A stretch of DNA of 64,000 nucleotides from Kurthia zopfii (GCF_003143955.1 NZ_QFVS01000002.1:62001-126000); one strand, 5' to 3'. Shown: positions 1 through 8,833, counted from the first letter of the stretch. A program made the numbers and translations. Notes: generated by a model not told the origin, from the sequence alone.

Positions 1-600
1 AGCCTTCGCACCAGCTTTAATTTGTGCTTTTAAATCAACGACGATCATATCCGCTAATTTATCCATCAATTTAAACCATGCTTGTGGCTCTGATACCATA
101 AACGACTTCGTTTTCGCATAATTTTTTGAAGGTCCACCTTCAATTATGTAACTCGCTAATGTGAATGGCGCTCCTGCAAAACCAATTAGAGGTACATCCA
201 ATTGCTCTTCCGTTAATAATTTAATCGTATCTAACACGAAAGGCACATGTTCTTCTGGATTGAAAATTCGCAGCTTGTCTACGTCTGCCGCAGAACGAAT
301 TGGATTTGAAATAACTGGCCCAATACCCGCTTCAATTTTCACATCAATGCCCATTCCTGGTAGTGGTGTTACGATGTCTTTATACAAAATCGCTGCATCT
401 ACACCGTAGTTTTGTACTGGTAAATGTGTTACATACGCACATAATTCCGGTTGATGTGTAATTTCCTCTAATGAATATTTCTCTTTGATTTTACGGTATT
501 CAGGTTGCGAACGTCCCGCTTGGCGCATATACCACACTGGTGTATGATCAACTGCCTCACCCTTCGCTGCTCTTAAAAGTGTATCGTTAAAATTTTTCAA
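1..600 (-). CDS. hemE: Uroporphyrinogen decarboxylase (partial, C-terminus outside window)
   Basis: Decarboxylates the four acetate side chains of uroporphyrinogen III to give coproporphyrinogen in cytosolic heme synthesis. The first 200 codons are present; the gene runs off the left edge. A TTG start at 600 gives an N-terminus [15 protein letters not shown] followed by the family motif [15 protein letters not shown], whose arginine binds substrate carboxylates. The TTG is preceded by a purine-rich AAGGAAGGG ribosome site; the first ATG lies inside the conserved motif and is too late. The gene diverges from hmoB across a 307-base gap, so heme synthesis and heme degradation are back to back, as hemE and yhgC are close in B. 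subtilis. Confidence 0.93.
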   Translation of the reverse strand, partial: MKNFNDTLLRAAKGEAVDHTPVWYMRQAGRSQPEYRKIKEKYSLEEITHQPELCAYVTHLPVQNYGVDAAILYKDIVTPLPGMGIDVKIEAGIGPVISNPIRSAADVDKLRIFNPEEHVPFVLDTIKLLTEEQLDVPLIGFAGAPFTLASYIIEGGPSKNYAKTKSFMVSEPQAWFKLMDKLADMIVVDLKAQIKAGAKA

Positions 601-907
601 TTAACTTACCTACCCTTCCTTCAATACGTCACAGTAATTTTACTCATTCACATATAGAATCTGTTCTACTATATGTCTGCATTGCTATCCATTTCACTAT
701 AGACTTTTCCATTGTTATTGTATAGTTTACAGACATTTTTCAATAAATATTTCGTCAATTCGTGTCATTTTTTTGACAACATCTTCCGAACTCTCACTTC
801 TACGATTCAAAAAGCTTGACCTTCTTGAAAAGTATTTATGATTCGTGCAACTTTTTAGGGGAAAGTTTATACTATTAGTAATAAATAATTGTTAGGAGGC
901 TTTTCAA
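601..907. other. Divergent intergenic region hemE/hmoB
   Basis: This AT-rich 307-base gap must hold the promoters of both flanking genes. I see no confident operator, riboswitch or small ORF. Weak -10-like TATACT/TATAGT hexamers occur on both strands but no well-spaced -35 could be assigned. Confidence 0.5.
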
Positions 908-1444
908 ATGTATGTTTATTTAGCTACGGGGACTTCCGATTTCATGGAATTACTTCAAAAGAAATATAAAAAAGAAAATATGACGGTACTTTACGGAGGC
1001 CAACAATCTCTGCTCATGCATGTTACAGAGGGTAAAACTAAATTTGCGACGCCACAATCTTTTGAAGTGGTCGATGCTGTAGGCGAATTCCAAGAGAGTG
1101 GATACTACACGATTACTTTTATCGATATTTTCGATGATAGTCACGAGTCATTTTTAGGTCGCATCAAAAGTAAGGATCTTGCTTTTACACATGAGCCTGG
1201 TTTCATCGCTTACAAATTACTTCGCCCATTAAAATCTACCGTATGTGCCATCATTCAGCAATGGACTGGTGCGAATTCTTACCAAGCGTGGAAAAACTCA
1301 TCTGCGTATTTAGCCGATTTTGATTTCATGGACGAAAACAATACAACTATTCGTAAACCTGCGACTTTAGCAGTTGAACCATATACGAAGGAATACGCGA
1401 CTGCTCCTGTTGAAGTGGATGAGGAAGATGACGACCGTATTTAA
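908..1444 (+). CDS. hmoB: Heme-degrading monooxygenase HmoB-like (YhgC family)
   Basis: Likely a cytosolic antibiotic-biosynthesis-monooxygenase (ABM) fold enzyme that opens heme to release iron. The 178-residue protein matches my memory of B. subtilis HmoB/YhgC (about 166 aa) along its length: an early GTSDF segment, EVVDAVGEF near residues 53-61, and EPGFIAYKLLRPL near 95-107 followed by WTGANSYQAWKNS, the ABM core. The tail is acidic (EVDEEDDD). An AGGAGG ribosome site lies 8-9 bases upstream of the ATG. It is 18 bases before the amidohydrolase gene and probably shares its transcript. Position beside hemE agrees with the B. subtilis yhgC neighbourhood. The older TraP (target of RNAIII-activating protein) annotation refers to the same family. 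Confidence 0.82.
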   Translation: MYVYLATGTSDFMELLQKKYKKENMTVLYGGQQSLLMHVTEGKTKFATPQSFEVVDAVGEFQESGYYTITFIDIFDDSHESFLGRIKSKDLAFTHEPGFIAYKLLRPLKSTVCAIIQQWTGANSYQAWKNSSAYLADFDFMDENNTTIRKPATLAVEPYTKEYATAPVEVDEEDDDRI

Positions 1445-1462
1445 GAAAAGGGGATATAACAC

Positions 1463-2638
1463 ATGGGGATTCAAGAAATTTGGGAGAAATTAGAGAGTCG
1501 ATTTTCAGAAATGCAATCGATTAGACGTTATTTGCATATGCATCCAGAAGTTTCATATAAAGAATTTGAAACGGCTAAATACATTGCTGATTTTTATGAA
1601 GAAATCGGTATGCCCTACGAGAAAAACGTCGGTGGTAATGGCGTTGTCGCAACATTGACATGCGGCTTACCGGGCAAAACTGTCGCACTACGAGCCGATT
1701 TTGATGCCCTGCCAATCCAAGAAGAAACAGGTGTTAGCTACCAATCAACCGTACCCAATGTAAGCCACGCTTGTGGTCATGATGGTCATACAGCGATCTT
1801 ATTAACGATTGCGAAAACACTTTTTGAACATCGCGAGCAGTTACACGGGACATTTGTATTCCTGCATCAACATGCCGAAGAAGTAACGCCCGGTGGTGCA
1901 ATTGAAATGGTTGAAGCGGGTTGCCTAGATGGTGTCGATGCAGTATTCGGTACACATCTTTGGTCACCATATGAAAGTGGCTCAATCCATACATGCCCTG
2001 GCCCGATGATGGCTGGAGCCGACAGTTTCGAATTGACGATTACAGGTTCTGGCGGACATGGCGCGATGCCACATACAACTGTTGATGCTGTAGCACTTGG
2101 CGCTCAAATTGTGTCGACGCTGCAACAAGTTGTATCTCGTCGCATCAACCCGACAAGTTCCGCTGTCTTAACTGTTGGTTCATTCCATGCAGGTGATGCT
2201 TTTAATATTATTGCTGGTTCGGCAAAAATGAATGGAACCGTGCGAACTTTTGATACGGTCATTCGAGAACAGATTATTTTTGAAATGGAGCGCATCATTA
2301 AAGGGCTTTGCGATGCAGCTGGTGCAACTTTCCAACTTGATTATACGAGAGGTCATCCTCCTGTTATTAATGATGATGAAATGGCGCAATTTGTTTTGGA
2401 TACAATGGAAGAAATCGACGGCATTGATTCAGCGCATATAATGGAAGCAAATATGGTCGGTGAAGATTTCTCTTATTATCTTCAAAAACGTCCTGGTACA
2501 TATTTCTTCACTGGTGCTAAACCACTTGAAGGTACTGCCTATCCACATCATCATCCGAAATTTAATTTTGATGAGCAGGCGATGGTTACCGCTGCAAAAG
2601 CTTTAGCTACAGTCGGTATTCAATTTAATAAACAATAA
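1463..2638 (+). CDS. yhaA: M20D family amidohydrolase (YhaA-like)
   Basis: A zinc-type peptidase of the M20D group, which removes acyl groups from N-acyl amino acids or cysteine conjugates. Visible family motifs in order: RADFDALP (residues 77-84), the metal-binding HACGHDGHT (102-110), a second metal/catalytic HQHAEEVTPGGA, GGHGAMPH from the lid domain, and GEDFSYYLQKRPGTYFFTGA near the C-terminus. Length of 391 aa is normal. B. subtilis yhaA lies in the same chromosomal neighbourhood. The substrate is not decidable from sequence; hippurate hydrolase is a common loose label for the same family. A bidirectional hairpin follows the gene. Confidence 0.85.
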   Translation: MGIQEIWEKLESRFSEMQSIRRYLHMHPEVSYKEFETAKYIADFYEEIGMPYEKNVGGNGVVATLTCGLPGKTVALRADFDALPIQEETGVSYQSTVPNVSHACGHDGHTAILLTIAKTLFEHREQLHGTFVFLHQHAEEVTPGGAIEMVEAGCLDGVDAVFGTHLWSPYESGSIHTCPGPMMAGADSFELTITGSGGHGAMPHTTVDAVALGAQIVSTLQQVVSRRINPTSSAVLTVGSFHAGDAFNIIAGSAKMNGTVRTFDTVIREQIIFEMERIIKGLCDAAGATFQLDYTRGHPPVINDDEMAQFVLDTMEEIDGIDSAHIMEANMVGEDFSYYLQKRPGTYFFTGAKPLEGTAYPHHHPKFNFDEQAMVTAAKALATVGIQFNKQ

Positions 2639-2643
2639 AAAAG

Positions 2644-2690
2644 ATAGGAGGTACTCGTCAGTTTCGGCGAATACCTCCTATTTTCTATTT
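2644..2690. terminator. Bidirectional terminator
   Basis: A 10-bp inverted repeat (ATAGGAGGTA at 2644-2653, complement at 2672-2681) is flanked by A-rich and T-rich runs. It serves the convergent amidohydrolase and monooxygenase genes and overlaps the stop of the latter. Confidence 0.8.
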
Positions 2691-3674
2691 ATTAAAAGCG
2701 CTCATAATGATTTCATATGATTTTTGTCGTGCTTCTGGATCATAAATATGAGATGTAATCATGATTTCATCCACTTTCGTCATCTCTACGAATGCCTTCA
2801 TTTGTTTCTCAACTTTTTCAGGCCCACCAATGAATGTATAACGCATACTTGCCATAACAGCACTGCGCTCATCCATCGTCCAAATATCCTTCATAGAATC
2901 GACAGGTGGTTTTAGTTTACTCGGTTTCCCTTTTACAATACCTAAGAAATATTGGTATAAACTCGTCACCATTTTTTCTGCTTCTTCATCTGTATCAGCA
3001 GCCATACCGTTCACACAAGCGATTGTGTAAGGCTCAGCTAAATATTGTGATGGTTGGAATCGTTGATGATAAATTTGTAATGCTTGTTCTAAGTAATTCG
3101 GAGCGAAATGACTTGCAAATGCATATGGTAAGCCTAGTTGTGCCGCTAGTTCTGCACTATAAAGACTTGATCCTAAAATATAGACAGGTACATTCGTATT
3201 CTCGCCTGGGAATGCGTGTACTTCTGCACCAAGATTTTCTCCTAAATACGTTAATACTTCGTCAATTTGATCAGGGAATTCTGACGGCGGAGCAAATGGA
3301 TTACGCCCCAAAGCTTGCGCGGTGACGCCATCTGTTCCTGGTGCGCGACCTACACCTAAGTCAATACGATCTGGATACATTGTTTCCAATGTGCCAAACT
3401 GCTCCGCTACGATTAGAGGCTTGTGATTCGGTAACATAATTCCACCAGAACCTACGCGGATTTTCTCGGTATTTTCTGCAATTCTTCCGATTAAAATCGT
3501 CGTCGCTGAACTTGCGATACTCGCGCTATTATGATGCTCGGCGAACCAATATCTTTCATATCCTAAAGATTCTACTTTTTGCGCAAGTTTCACGCTATTT
3601 TCAATGGCTTGTTTCGCAGTATAACCTTCGCCAACTGCTACTAAATCCAAAACAGATAATTTCGTTTTCATCAT
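2685..3674 (-). CDS. LLM-class flavin-dependent oxidoreductase (luciferase-like)
   Basis: A cytosolic bacterial-luciferase-like monooxygenase of 329 aa, related to the B. subtilis YceB/YhbE type. It has the subfamily N-terminus KLSVLDLVAVGEGYT, the YWFAEHHN motif of the flavin pocket, VGSGGIMLPNH and LGVGRAPGTD. The substrate is unknown. The start is at either of two consecutive ATGs after AGAGGTAGG; the first is used here. It sits where ecsC follows ecsB in B. subtilis, but is unrelated to EcsC and has its own promoter region between the ecsB terminator and its start. Confidence 0.8.
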   Translation of the reverse strand: MMKTKLSVLDLVAVGEGYTAKQAIENSVKLAQKVESLGYERYWFAEHHNSASIASSATTILIGRIAENTEKIRVGSGGIMLPNHKPLIVAEQFGTLETMYPDRIDLGVGRAPGTDGVTAQALGRNPFAPPSEFPDQIDEVLTYLGENLGAEVHAFPGENTNVPVYILGSSLYSAELAAQLGLPYAFASHFAPNYLEQALQIYHQRFQPSQYLAEPYTIACVNGMAADTDEEAEKMVTSLYQYFLGIVKGKPSKLKPPVDSMKDIWTMDERSAVMASMRYTFIGGPEKVEKQMKAFVEMTKVDEIMITSHIYDPEARQKSYEIIMSAFNK

Positions 3675-3710
3675 AACCTACCTCTTTTCTACTTTCAGAC
3701 TAACAAATCG

Positions 3711-3757
3711 AATGAAAAAAATGAAGTTTCCTCACTCGGCGAGCGAAAAAACTTCAT
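3711..3757 (-). terminator. Terminator of ecsAB
   Basis: ATGAAGTTT (3721-3729) pairs with AAACTTCAT (3749-3757). On the minus strand the hairpin follows the ecsB stop directly and ends in a TTTTTTT run. Confidence 0.8.
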
Positions 3758-3762
3758 CATTT

Positions 3763-4944
3763 TTATTTTGACATTCTTAAAGTTAGTTCTCCAACGATTA
3801 AAACAATCAAGCCATGAATGTAGAAATACGGTTGGCCAATGCCTGCAAGCGTCACAATGATTGCTTGTAAAATCAGTGTGTATCGAGCAATTTTGATAGC
3901 CGCTGCTGGACGAGCGCCTTCTTTGATTGGATATAGTAGACTCATCGTGAAATCCGATGATTTACTTAATGCTTGTTTTAATTGAATAGCTGTCGCAAAT
4001 GATAGTGCCGCAGCGACTACACCCACAATGATTGGCATATTCGCAAATGCTGCAACTAATGCTGTAATTACAGTTAATCGTAACCATAAGTAGAAATGGT
4101 CATCCGTACGAAGGAAACTTCTTAATAAATAGTACTCAAATGTCGTTTTCTTCGATTTCGGGATAATTTTTAATACAAAATCTAAATATGCTCGTCTTTT
4201 AATACTGCCGTGAATCGCAGGAACATCTGTAAAATAGTTAGCAAATCGATAAATACCTAGCATACGATTTTCTTCTAATTTTACGAACGGCTCATATGGG
4301 AATGGCTGCTCCATCGTTTTCTTCTTACATATAACAGGATAAAGCGCTAGTAGGAAGATGACGATGATTGCCAAGAAACTTTCATGATGTAGCAGGCAGA
4401 ATAAGAATGTACCTGATAAAATCGCGCGTCCAATGCGGTCCAACCAGACAAATCTACCTTTCGTAGCCCAGCGGAACATGAATTCCACGTGAACATTCCA
4501 CCATTTTAATAAAATTGTAAAAGCTAAGCCGATTAAAATGCCGGTTACTTCAATTTCACCAACTTGTCGCATCATTGGCCACATAACGATGTAGACGACT
4601 ACAGCGACAAGCATTTGACTCATCGTCGTATAGTTTAATACTTTATTGAAATACGTATTCATTTTTGATTCAAGTGGTAGTAAATACACTTCATCAGGTT
4701 TTTTGATCAATGTGACTGGTTTACTAAAAGTAAGAACAATCCCCATTATTATAGAAACAACCCAAATTGTCGGGAAGTCTTTCGGAGCATCTTTTAGCCA
4801 TTCACTATATTGGTAACCGCCCGCTCCGAGTAAGAAGACGATGACGATTGCCATATGCCCTGTGAAAATATAGCGCATATATTTTTGAAGCTCATTAATA
4901 TAATGTGTAAACCTTTTACGCCAAACATCATTTAAGTTATTCAT
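3763..4944 (-). CDS. ecsB: ABC transporter permease EcsB
   Basis: Membrane subunit of the Ecs ABC transporter, which in B. subtilis affects protein secretion, regulated intramembrane proteolysis (RasP function) and competence. The 393-aa protein shows several hydrophobic helices, for example near residues 26-46, 64-82, 105-125, 130-150 and a cluster in the last 120 residues, and carries no ATPase motif. Its start overlaps the ecsA stop by 8 bases, which implies translational coupling. No ecsC follows. B. subtilis EcsB is 408 aa, a close match. Confidence 0.9.
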   Translation of the reverse strand: MNNLNDVWRKRFTHYINELQKYMRYIFTGHMAIVIVFLLGAGGYQYSEWLKDAPKDFPTIWVVSIIMGIVLTFSKPVTLIKKPDEVYLLPLESKMNTYFNKVLNYTTMSQMLVAVVVYIVMWPMMRQVGEIEVTGILIGLAFTILLKWWNVHVEFMFRWATKGRFVWLDRIGRAILSGTFLFCLLHHESFLAIIVIFLLALYPVICKKKTMEQPFPYEPFVKLEENRMLGIYRFANYFTDVPAIHGSIKRRAYLDFVLKIIPKSKKTTFEYYLLRSFLRTDDHFYLWLRLTVITALVAAFANMPIIVGVVAAALSFATAIQLKQALSKSSDFTMSLLYPIKEGARPAAAIKIARYTLILQAIIVTLAGIGQPYFYIHGLIVLIVGELTLRMSK

Positions 4945-5677
4945 GTTCTTCTTCCTTTGTCATAGCGATGTAGATGTCGTCTAGCGTTGCATCCGGCATA
5001 TTGAATGACTGGCGTAGATCATCCATCGTACCAAATGCACGTACATATCCGTTATGAAGTAGAAGAATTTTATCACAATGTTTTTCCGCTGTTGCGAGAA
5101 CATGTGTCGACATTAGGATTGCTGCGCCCTCTTTCTTCTTCTCATCCATTTGTTCTAATAGGAGAGAAATTGCCAGTGGATCCAATCCTAAAAACGGTTC
5201 ATCAATAATATAAAGCGATGGTTCAACTAAGAACGCACACATAATCATAACCTTTTGACGCATCCCTTTTGAAAAGTGAGCAGGGAACCAATTCAGTCTT
5301 TTCTCCATTCGAAACTCTCTAAGTAGAGGTGCTGTACGCTCACGCATCGTTTGAAGATCAATTCCGTAAGCCATCGCAGTTAATTCCAAATGTTCCTTCA
5401 ATGTTAATTCATCATATAAAACCGGCGTTTCTGGAATATATGAAAATGATGAGCGGTATGCATCCATATCTTCTTGCATCGTTTTGCCGTTAATACGAAT
5501 CTCACCTTTTTGCTCTTGCATGATTCCGATAATATGTTTAATTGCTGTACTTTTACCAGCTCCATTTAATCCGACAAGACCTACGAGTTCCCCCGCCTCT
5601 AATTTAAAATTCAAATCATGGATTACGGGTTTTCGCGTATATCCCCCAGTAACTCCTGACAGTTCTAATATTGACAT
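4937..5677 (-). CDS. ecsA: ABC transporter ATP-binding protein EcsA
   Basis: ATPase of the Ecs transporter, about 246 aa. Walker A GLNGAGKST is at residues 36-44, followed by the family-typical YIPETPVLYDELTLKEHLELTAMAYG block, signature FSKGMRQKV and Walker B LYIIDEPFLGLD. The start chosen at 5677 (MSILELSGVTGGYTR) matches B. subtilis EcsA and has a GGAGTG site at proper distance; an in-frame ATG 12 codons upstream has no support. It is divergent from hit, as in B. subtilis, and co-transcribed with ecsB. Confidence 0.93.
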   Translation of the reverse strand: MSILELSGVTGGYTRKPVIHDLNFKLEAGELVGLVGLNGAGKSTAIKHIIGIMQEQKGEIRINGKTMQEDMDAYRSSFSYIPETPVLYDELTLKEHLELTAMAYGIDLQTMRERTAPLLREFRMEKRLNWFPAHFSKGMRQKVMIMCAFLVEPSLYIIDEPFLGLDPLAISLLLEQMDEKKKEGAAILMSTHVLATAEKHCDKILLLHNGYVRAFGTMDDLRQSFNMPDATLDDIYIAMTKEEEHE

Positions 5678-5818
5678 AGTTATCACTCCATTCTCAGACT
5701 TATGCCTGAACAATCCTTTTATCGTGTTTTATTATATATAGTTTATCAAAAATTCAATTATATAGCAGTTATCATATGGTAAAATGAAAGGAAAAGTATG
5801 AAAGGTGTGTGAATTAGA

Positions 5819-6244
5819 ATGACAGATTGTTTATTTTGTAAAATTGTAGACGGCACGATCCCAAGTAAAAAGGTGTATGAGGATGACAATGTTTTTGCAT
5901 TCATGGATGTTAGCCCATTATCAAAAGGCCATACATTACTTGTACCAAAGGAACATGTTGCCAATGTATTGGAGATGTCTTCTGAAACAGCAGCAAATCT
6001 ATTTTCAGTAGCACCTCAAATTGCCAATGCGATCCAACGTGCATTTGAACCAGCTGGCATTAACTTATTAAATAATAATGGTGCAGCAGCAAACCAAAGC
6101 GTATTCCACTTCCACTTACATTTCATCCCTCGTTACGATGAAAATGATGGTTACCGCCCAATTTGGAATACGAAAGAATCAGAATTCACTTCTGATGTTT
6201 TAGAACAATTTTCAGCAAAAATTATCGGTGAACTGAATAAATAG
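5819..6244 (+). CDS. hit: HIT family nucleotide-binding protein
   Basis: A histidine-triad nucleotide hydrolase/transferase of 141 aa, probably acting on AMP-linked or dinucleotide substrates in the cytosol. The triad is visible as HFHLHF with histidines at residues 97, 99 and 101; the N-terminal CLFC pair (residues 4 and 7) is typical of Hint-type proteins. An AAGGTG ribosome site lies upstream. Hit next to ecsA in divergent orientation is conserved with B. subtilis. Confidence 0.92.
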   Translation: MTDCLFCKIVDGTIPSKKVYEDDNVFAFMDVSPLSKGHTLLVPKEHVANVLEMSSETAANLFSVAPQIANAIQRAFEPAGINLLNNNGAAANQSVFHFHLHFIPRYDENDGYRPIWNTKESEFTSDVLEQFSAKIIGELNK

Positions 6245-6320
6245 TCAGATAATTCACTTAGTCGCACTTGATTTTAAAGTACGGACACTATAAAATTACG
6301 ATAAGTTTCGCTAATGCTCA

Positions 6321-6371
6321 TAGGAGACATTAGGAGACGACAAAAAATTAGATGAGCTTAGGAGAGATGAG
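6321..6371 (+). promoter_or_regulatory. Candidate TRAP RNA-binding site overlapping the trpP ribosome site
   Basis: Five NAG triplets at exact 5-base intervals precede the trpP ATG: TAG 6349, GAG 6354, TAG 6359, GAG 6364, GAG 6369. An upstream block on the same 5-base phasing reads TAG 6321, GAC 6326, TAG 6331, GAC 6336. The 3' block covers the AGGAG ribosome site. TRAP (MtrB) binds (G/U)AG triplets spaced 2-3 bases. B. subtilis trpP (yhaG) is translationally repressed through such a site over its start region. mtrB is not in the window. Confidence 0.75.
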
Positions 6372-6373
6372 AA

Positions 6374-6901
6374 ATGAAAACAAAAAACTTAGTATTAATG
6401 GCGCTACTTGTAGCAGTAGGTGCAGCACTGTATTTGGTGATTCCAGGAATTAACGGAGGGATGAAGCCCGACTTCATGCTTACAATGATGTTCATCGGTA
6501 TTCTATTATTCCCTAATTCAAGAGATGCCTTCTTACTAGCTGTCACTACAGGTATTTTATCAGGCTTATTTTCTACATTCCCAGGAGGATTTGTTCCAAA
6601 CATTATTGATAAATTCATCGCGGCTTACTTATTCTTAATCGCAGTGAAATTATTAAAAAGCTACGCGAACAACACAGTTTCGGCTGCTGTTCTTGTAGGT
6701 TTAGGGACGCTCGTATCTGGTACCGTATTTTTAAGCGCAGCCATCCTTGTTGTAGGAGCAGAAATTCCGTTTTTACTTCTATTCACAACGGTTGTATTAC
6801 CTGCCATTGCAATTAATATCGTCGCATTTGTCGTGATGTATCCAATCATCACAACACTTGTGAAACGTTCTAAGTTCGATACTTCATTATCACATGCTTA
6901 G
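6374..6901 (+). CDS. trpP: Tryptophan transporter TrpP (YhaG)
   Basis: A small integral membrane protein of 175 aa taken to import tryptophan. The N-terminus MKTKNLVLMALLVAVGAAL, the segment GMKPDFMLTMMFIGILLFP and the FPGGFVPNIIDK loop match B. subtilis YhaG closely. At least four or five hydrophobic helices fill the chain. It follows hit, as in B. subtilis. Control is probably at translation through the triplet-repeat site described at 6321-6371. Confidence 0.9.
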   Translation: MKTKNLVLMALLVAVGAALYLVIPGINGGMKPDFMLTMMFIGILLFPNSRDAFLLAVTTGILSGLFSTFPGGFVPNIIDKFIAAYLFLIAVKLLKSYANNTVSAAVLVGLGTLVSGTVFLSAAILVVGAEIPFLLLFTTVVLPAIAINIVAFVVMYPIITTLVKRSKFDTSLSHA

Positions 6902-6910
6902 TTAGAAAAT

Positions 6911-6997
6911 CGGTTGTCTCTTAGTTATATCAAAATTCTTTTATAATTCCTTTTTATAAATTGAATAGATGTTGACTGTGAGGCAACCGCTTTTATT
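6911..6997 (+). terminator. Possible trpP terminator
   Basis: CGGTTGTCTC (6911-6920) pairs with GAGGCAACCG (6980-6989) with one G-U, and a T-rich run follows. The 59-base loop is long for an intrinsic terminator, so this is tentative. Confidence 0.45.
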
Positions 6998-7064
6998 TTA
7001 CTTAAATTATGTTTTAGAATAATAAAAGAAGGAAATATTATATTAAGAAAGGAGCTATTCCATT

Positions 7065-7445
7065 ATGAATGTTAAAACATTAATTATTGGTCTTGGCACT
7101 GGGTTAGCGGTAGGAGCTGGAGCGGTACTATTTACAACTCCGAAATCAGGTAAGGAATTACAACAATCAATTAAGGATCAACAACTTTCATCGAACGAAT
7201 TGAAGGAAGAGTTTAAAGCTCGTTTCCAAACAATTAAAGAGTCGATTGATACGATAAAAACTGAAGTAAAAGTAAATCTTCCAAAAACGATTGAGAGCAT
7301 TAAAGGTTCTGTCGCTCAATTCCAAGAAGATTCTGCGCCAAATCAAGAGAAATTACAGACGCATATTGCAGATTTACAGCAAACTGTTGAAACAATTTCT
7401 CAAGAGATTGATTCTTTCCAAAATCGTAAAGACCCTGCTCAATAA
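7065..7445 (+). CDS. yhaH: YtxH-domain protein (YhaH-like)
   Basis: A 126-aa protein with one N-terminal hydrophobic/glycine-rich segment (about residues 5-22) containing the YtxH motif FTTPKSGKELQQ, then an extended charged helical tail rich in Q, E and K. It is probably membrane-attached with the helix in the cytoplasm. Function is not known; in B. subtilis yhaH also lies between trpP and hpr. A GGAG ribosome site precedes the ATG. Confidence 0.75.
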   Translation: MNVKTLIIGLGTGLAVGAGAVLFTTPKSGKELQQSIKDQQLSSNELKEEFKARFQTIKESIDTIKTEVKVNLPKTIESIKGSVAQFQEDSAPNQEKLQTHIADLQQTVETISQEIDSFQNRKDPAQ

Positions 7446-7505
7446 TACTTTTTCAGCATAACAGAGTGAAATTTTTAAAAATTCTATCATTTTATACATT
7501 TTCCG

Positions 7506-7535
7506 TTGTATATTTTTGGGAAATAATGATATAAT
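7506..7535 (+). promoter_or_regulatory. Sigma-A-like promoter of hpr
   Basis: TTGTAT (7506-7511), an 18-base spacer and a perfect TATAAT (7530-7535) lie 28 bases before the hpr start. Confidence 0.6.
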
Positions 7536-7562
7536 GTAAAAAAATGCGAAAGTGGTGGTAGC

Positions 7563-8084
7563 ATGTCTGAAGATTTATATTCGGTGAAAGAAGCCATGAT
7601 TTATTCACAGCGAATTGCCCATTTATCCAAAGCGCTTTGGAAAGCCGTTGAAAAAGACTGGCAAGCCTGGATTAAACCATATGACCTTAACATCAATGAG
7701 CATCACGTACTTTGCATCGCTTCAAATTTACAAGGAGCTTCGATCTCCGATATCGCTAAATTTGGTGTGATGCACGTTTCAACAGCTTTCAACTTCTCTA
7801 AAAACTTAGAGGAGCGCGGATTACTCTCGTTTTCAAAACGTAATGATGATAAGCGTAATACATACGTGGAGATTACTGAGAAAGGGAACTTGTTGTTAAA
7901 AGATTTAAACGACAACTACGAGAAAACACAGCACACAGTTGTGGACGGTTCACTTCCGCTTAAAGAAATGTACGGGAAGTTTCCTCAATACCTTGAATTA
8001 CTTGCTGTCATCCGCAATATTTACGGTGACGATTTCATGGATATTTTTGAAGAATCATTCCGCAACATGGAAAAACAACTTTAA
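7563..8084 (+). CDS. hpr: MarR-family transition-state regulator Hpr/ScoC
   Basis: A winged-helix repressor that in B. subtilis controls extracellular proteases, sporulation and the opp/app oligopeptide permeases. The 173-aa protein keeps long identical blocks with B. subtilis Hpr, including [25 protein letters not shown] and the recognition region [20 protein letters not shown], and the wing [17 protein letters not shown]. It lacks about 30 residues of the B. subtilis C-terminal tail. The gene is followed by a strong terminator and is monocistronic. Two opp operons in the same window are plausible targets. Confidence 0.92.
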   Translation: MSEDLYSVKEAMIYSQRIAHLSKALWKAVEKDWQAWIKPYDLNINEHHVLCIASNLQGASISDIAKFGVMHVSTAFNFSKNLEERGLLSFSKRNDDKRNTYVEITEKGNLLLKDLNDNYEKTQHTVVDGSLPLKEMYGKFPQYLELLAVIRNIYGDDFMDIFEESFRNMEKQL

Positions 8085-8089
8085 TGATC

Positions 8090-8126
8090 AAACGTGAATT
8101 TCTTAACGAGATTCACGTTTTTTCTA
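8090..8126 (+). terminator. Terminator of hpr
   Basis: AACGTGAAT (8091-8099) pairs with ATTCACGTT (8111-8119) and is followed by six T. Confidence 0.85.
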
Positions 8127-8269
8127 TTTTCATTCATTCTCTCCTAATATTGTCCTCTCAACAATGGAAGCGTTCTCTAAAATTACGTCGAAAAATACTT
8201 CTTGCTTTTGTTATTAAAAAGCCTTATGTTATGTATCGATGAAATTATTATAGATTGGAGATGAACGTA

Positions 8270-8833
8270 ATGCATTGTTGGAAAACATTAAATGTACAAA
8301 AACAATATGGTCATGATCGCATTTTTATTTTTTCTATTCTTTTCGTATTTGCCGTGTTTTCTTTGGTTTATATTTCGCTAAATGCATTTCGACATGAGCC
8401 TATTTCGGATAACTTATTTTCATTATTCGTTCTGGTGCTAGTATTGACTTACCCGATACACAAGCTGATTCATTTCATCCCAATAGCACGTTATCGAAAG
8501 AACATCCGTTTTTCAGTTGAAAGAAAAGCAGGTATCCTCCCTGTATTAAATATGCAAATTCGCGAACCAATCGTTAAATTCAGATATATGGTTTCTCTTG
8601 TATCACCTTTTATCGTGATTAATAGTATTTTCATTATCGGAGCAATTTCATTCCCAAGCTTCCGCCACTATTTCACTTTTTTACTCGCTTATCATAGCGG
8701 CCTTTGTTTAATCGATTTACTATATGCGAAACATTTATTCAAAACACCGAAACAAGCTTTAATAGAAGAAACAGAAAAAGGCTTCCAAATATTAATTCCT
8801 TATACAAAAGCGAGTACAGACTTGTCAGCATAA
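8270..8833 (+). CDS. DUF3267 membrane protein, putative zincin-like
   Basis: A 187-aa integral membrane protein with hydrophobic segments near residues 20-40, 50-65, 105-130 and 135-155. It resembles the DUF3267 family, described as putative zincin peptidases and often encoded between hpr and prsA. The expected HExxH metal motif reads HKLIH here (in YPIHKLIHF), so the catalytic glutamate is missing. The ATG at 8270 was preferred because GGAG lies 9 bases upstream; a TTG 15 bases earlier overlaps that site. Family assignment is from pattern and context. Confidence 0.62.
   Translation: MHCWKTLNVQKQYGHDRIFIFSILFVFAVFSLVYISLNAFRHEPISDNLFSLFVLVLVLTYPIHKLIHFIPIARYRKNIRFSVERKAGILPVLNMQIREPIVKFRYMVSLVSPFIVINSIFIIGAISFPSFRHYFTFLLAYHSGLCLIDLLYAKHLFKTPKQALIEETEKGFQILIPYTKASTDLSA

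Noticed and set aside
880-900. Fur box before hmoB (TAGTAATAAATAATTGTTA-like)
   Set aside because: Too many mismatches to the 7-1-7 consensus in an AT-rich stretch.
2906-3325. Open frame of 139 codons antisense to the luciferase-like monooxygenase
   Set aside because: Contained in a conserved gene and without start signals.
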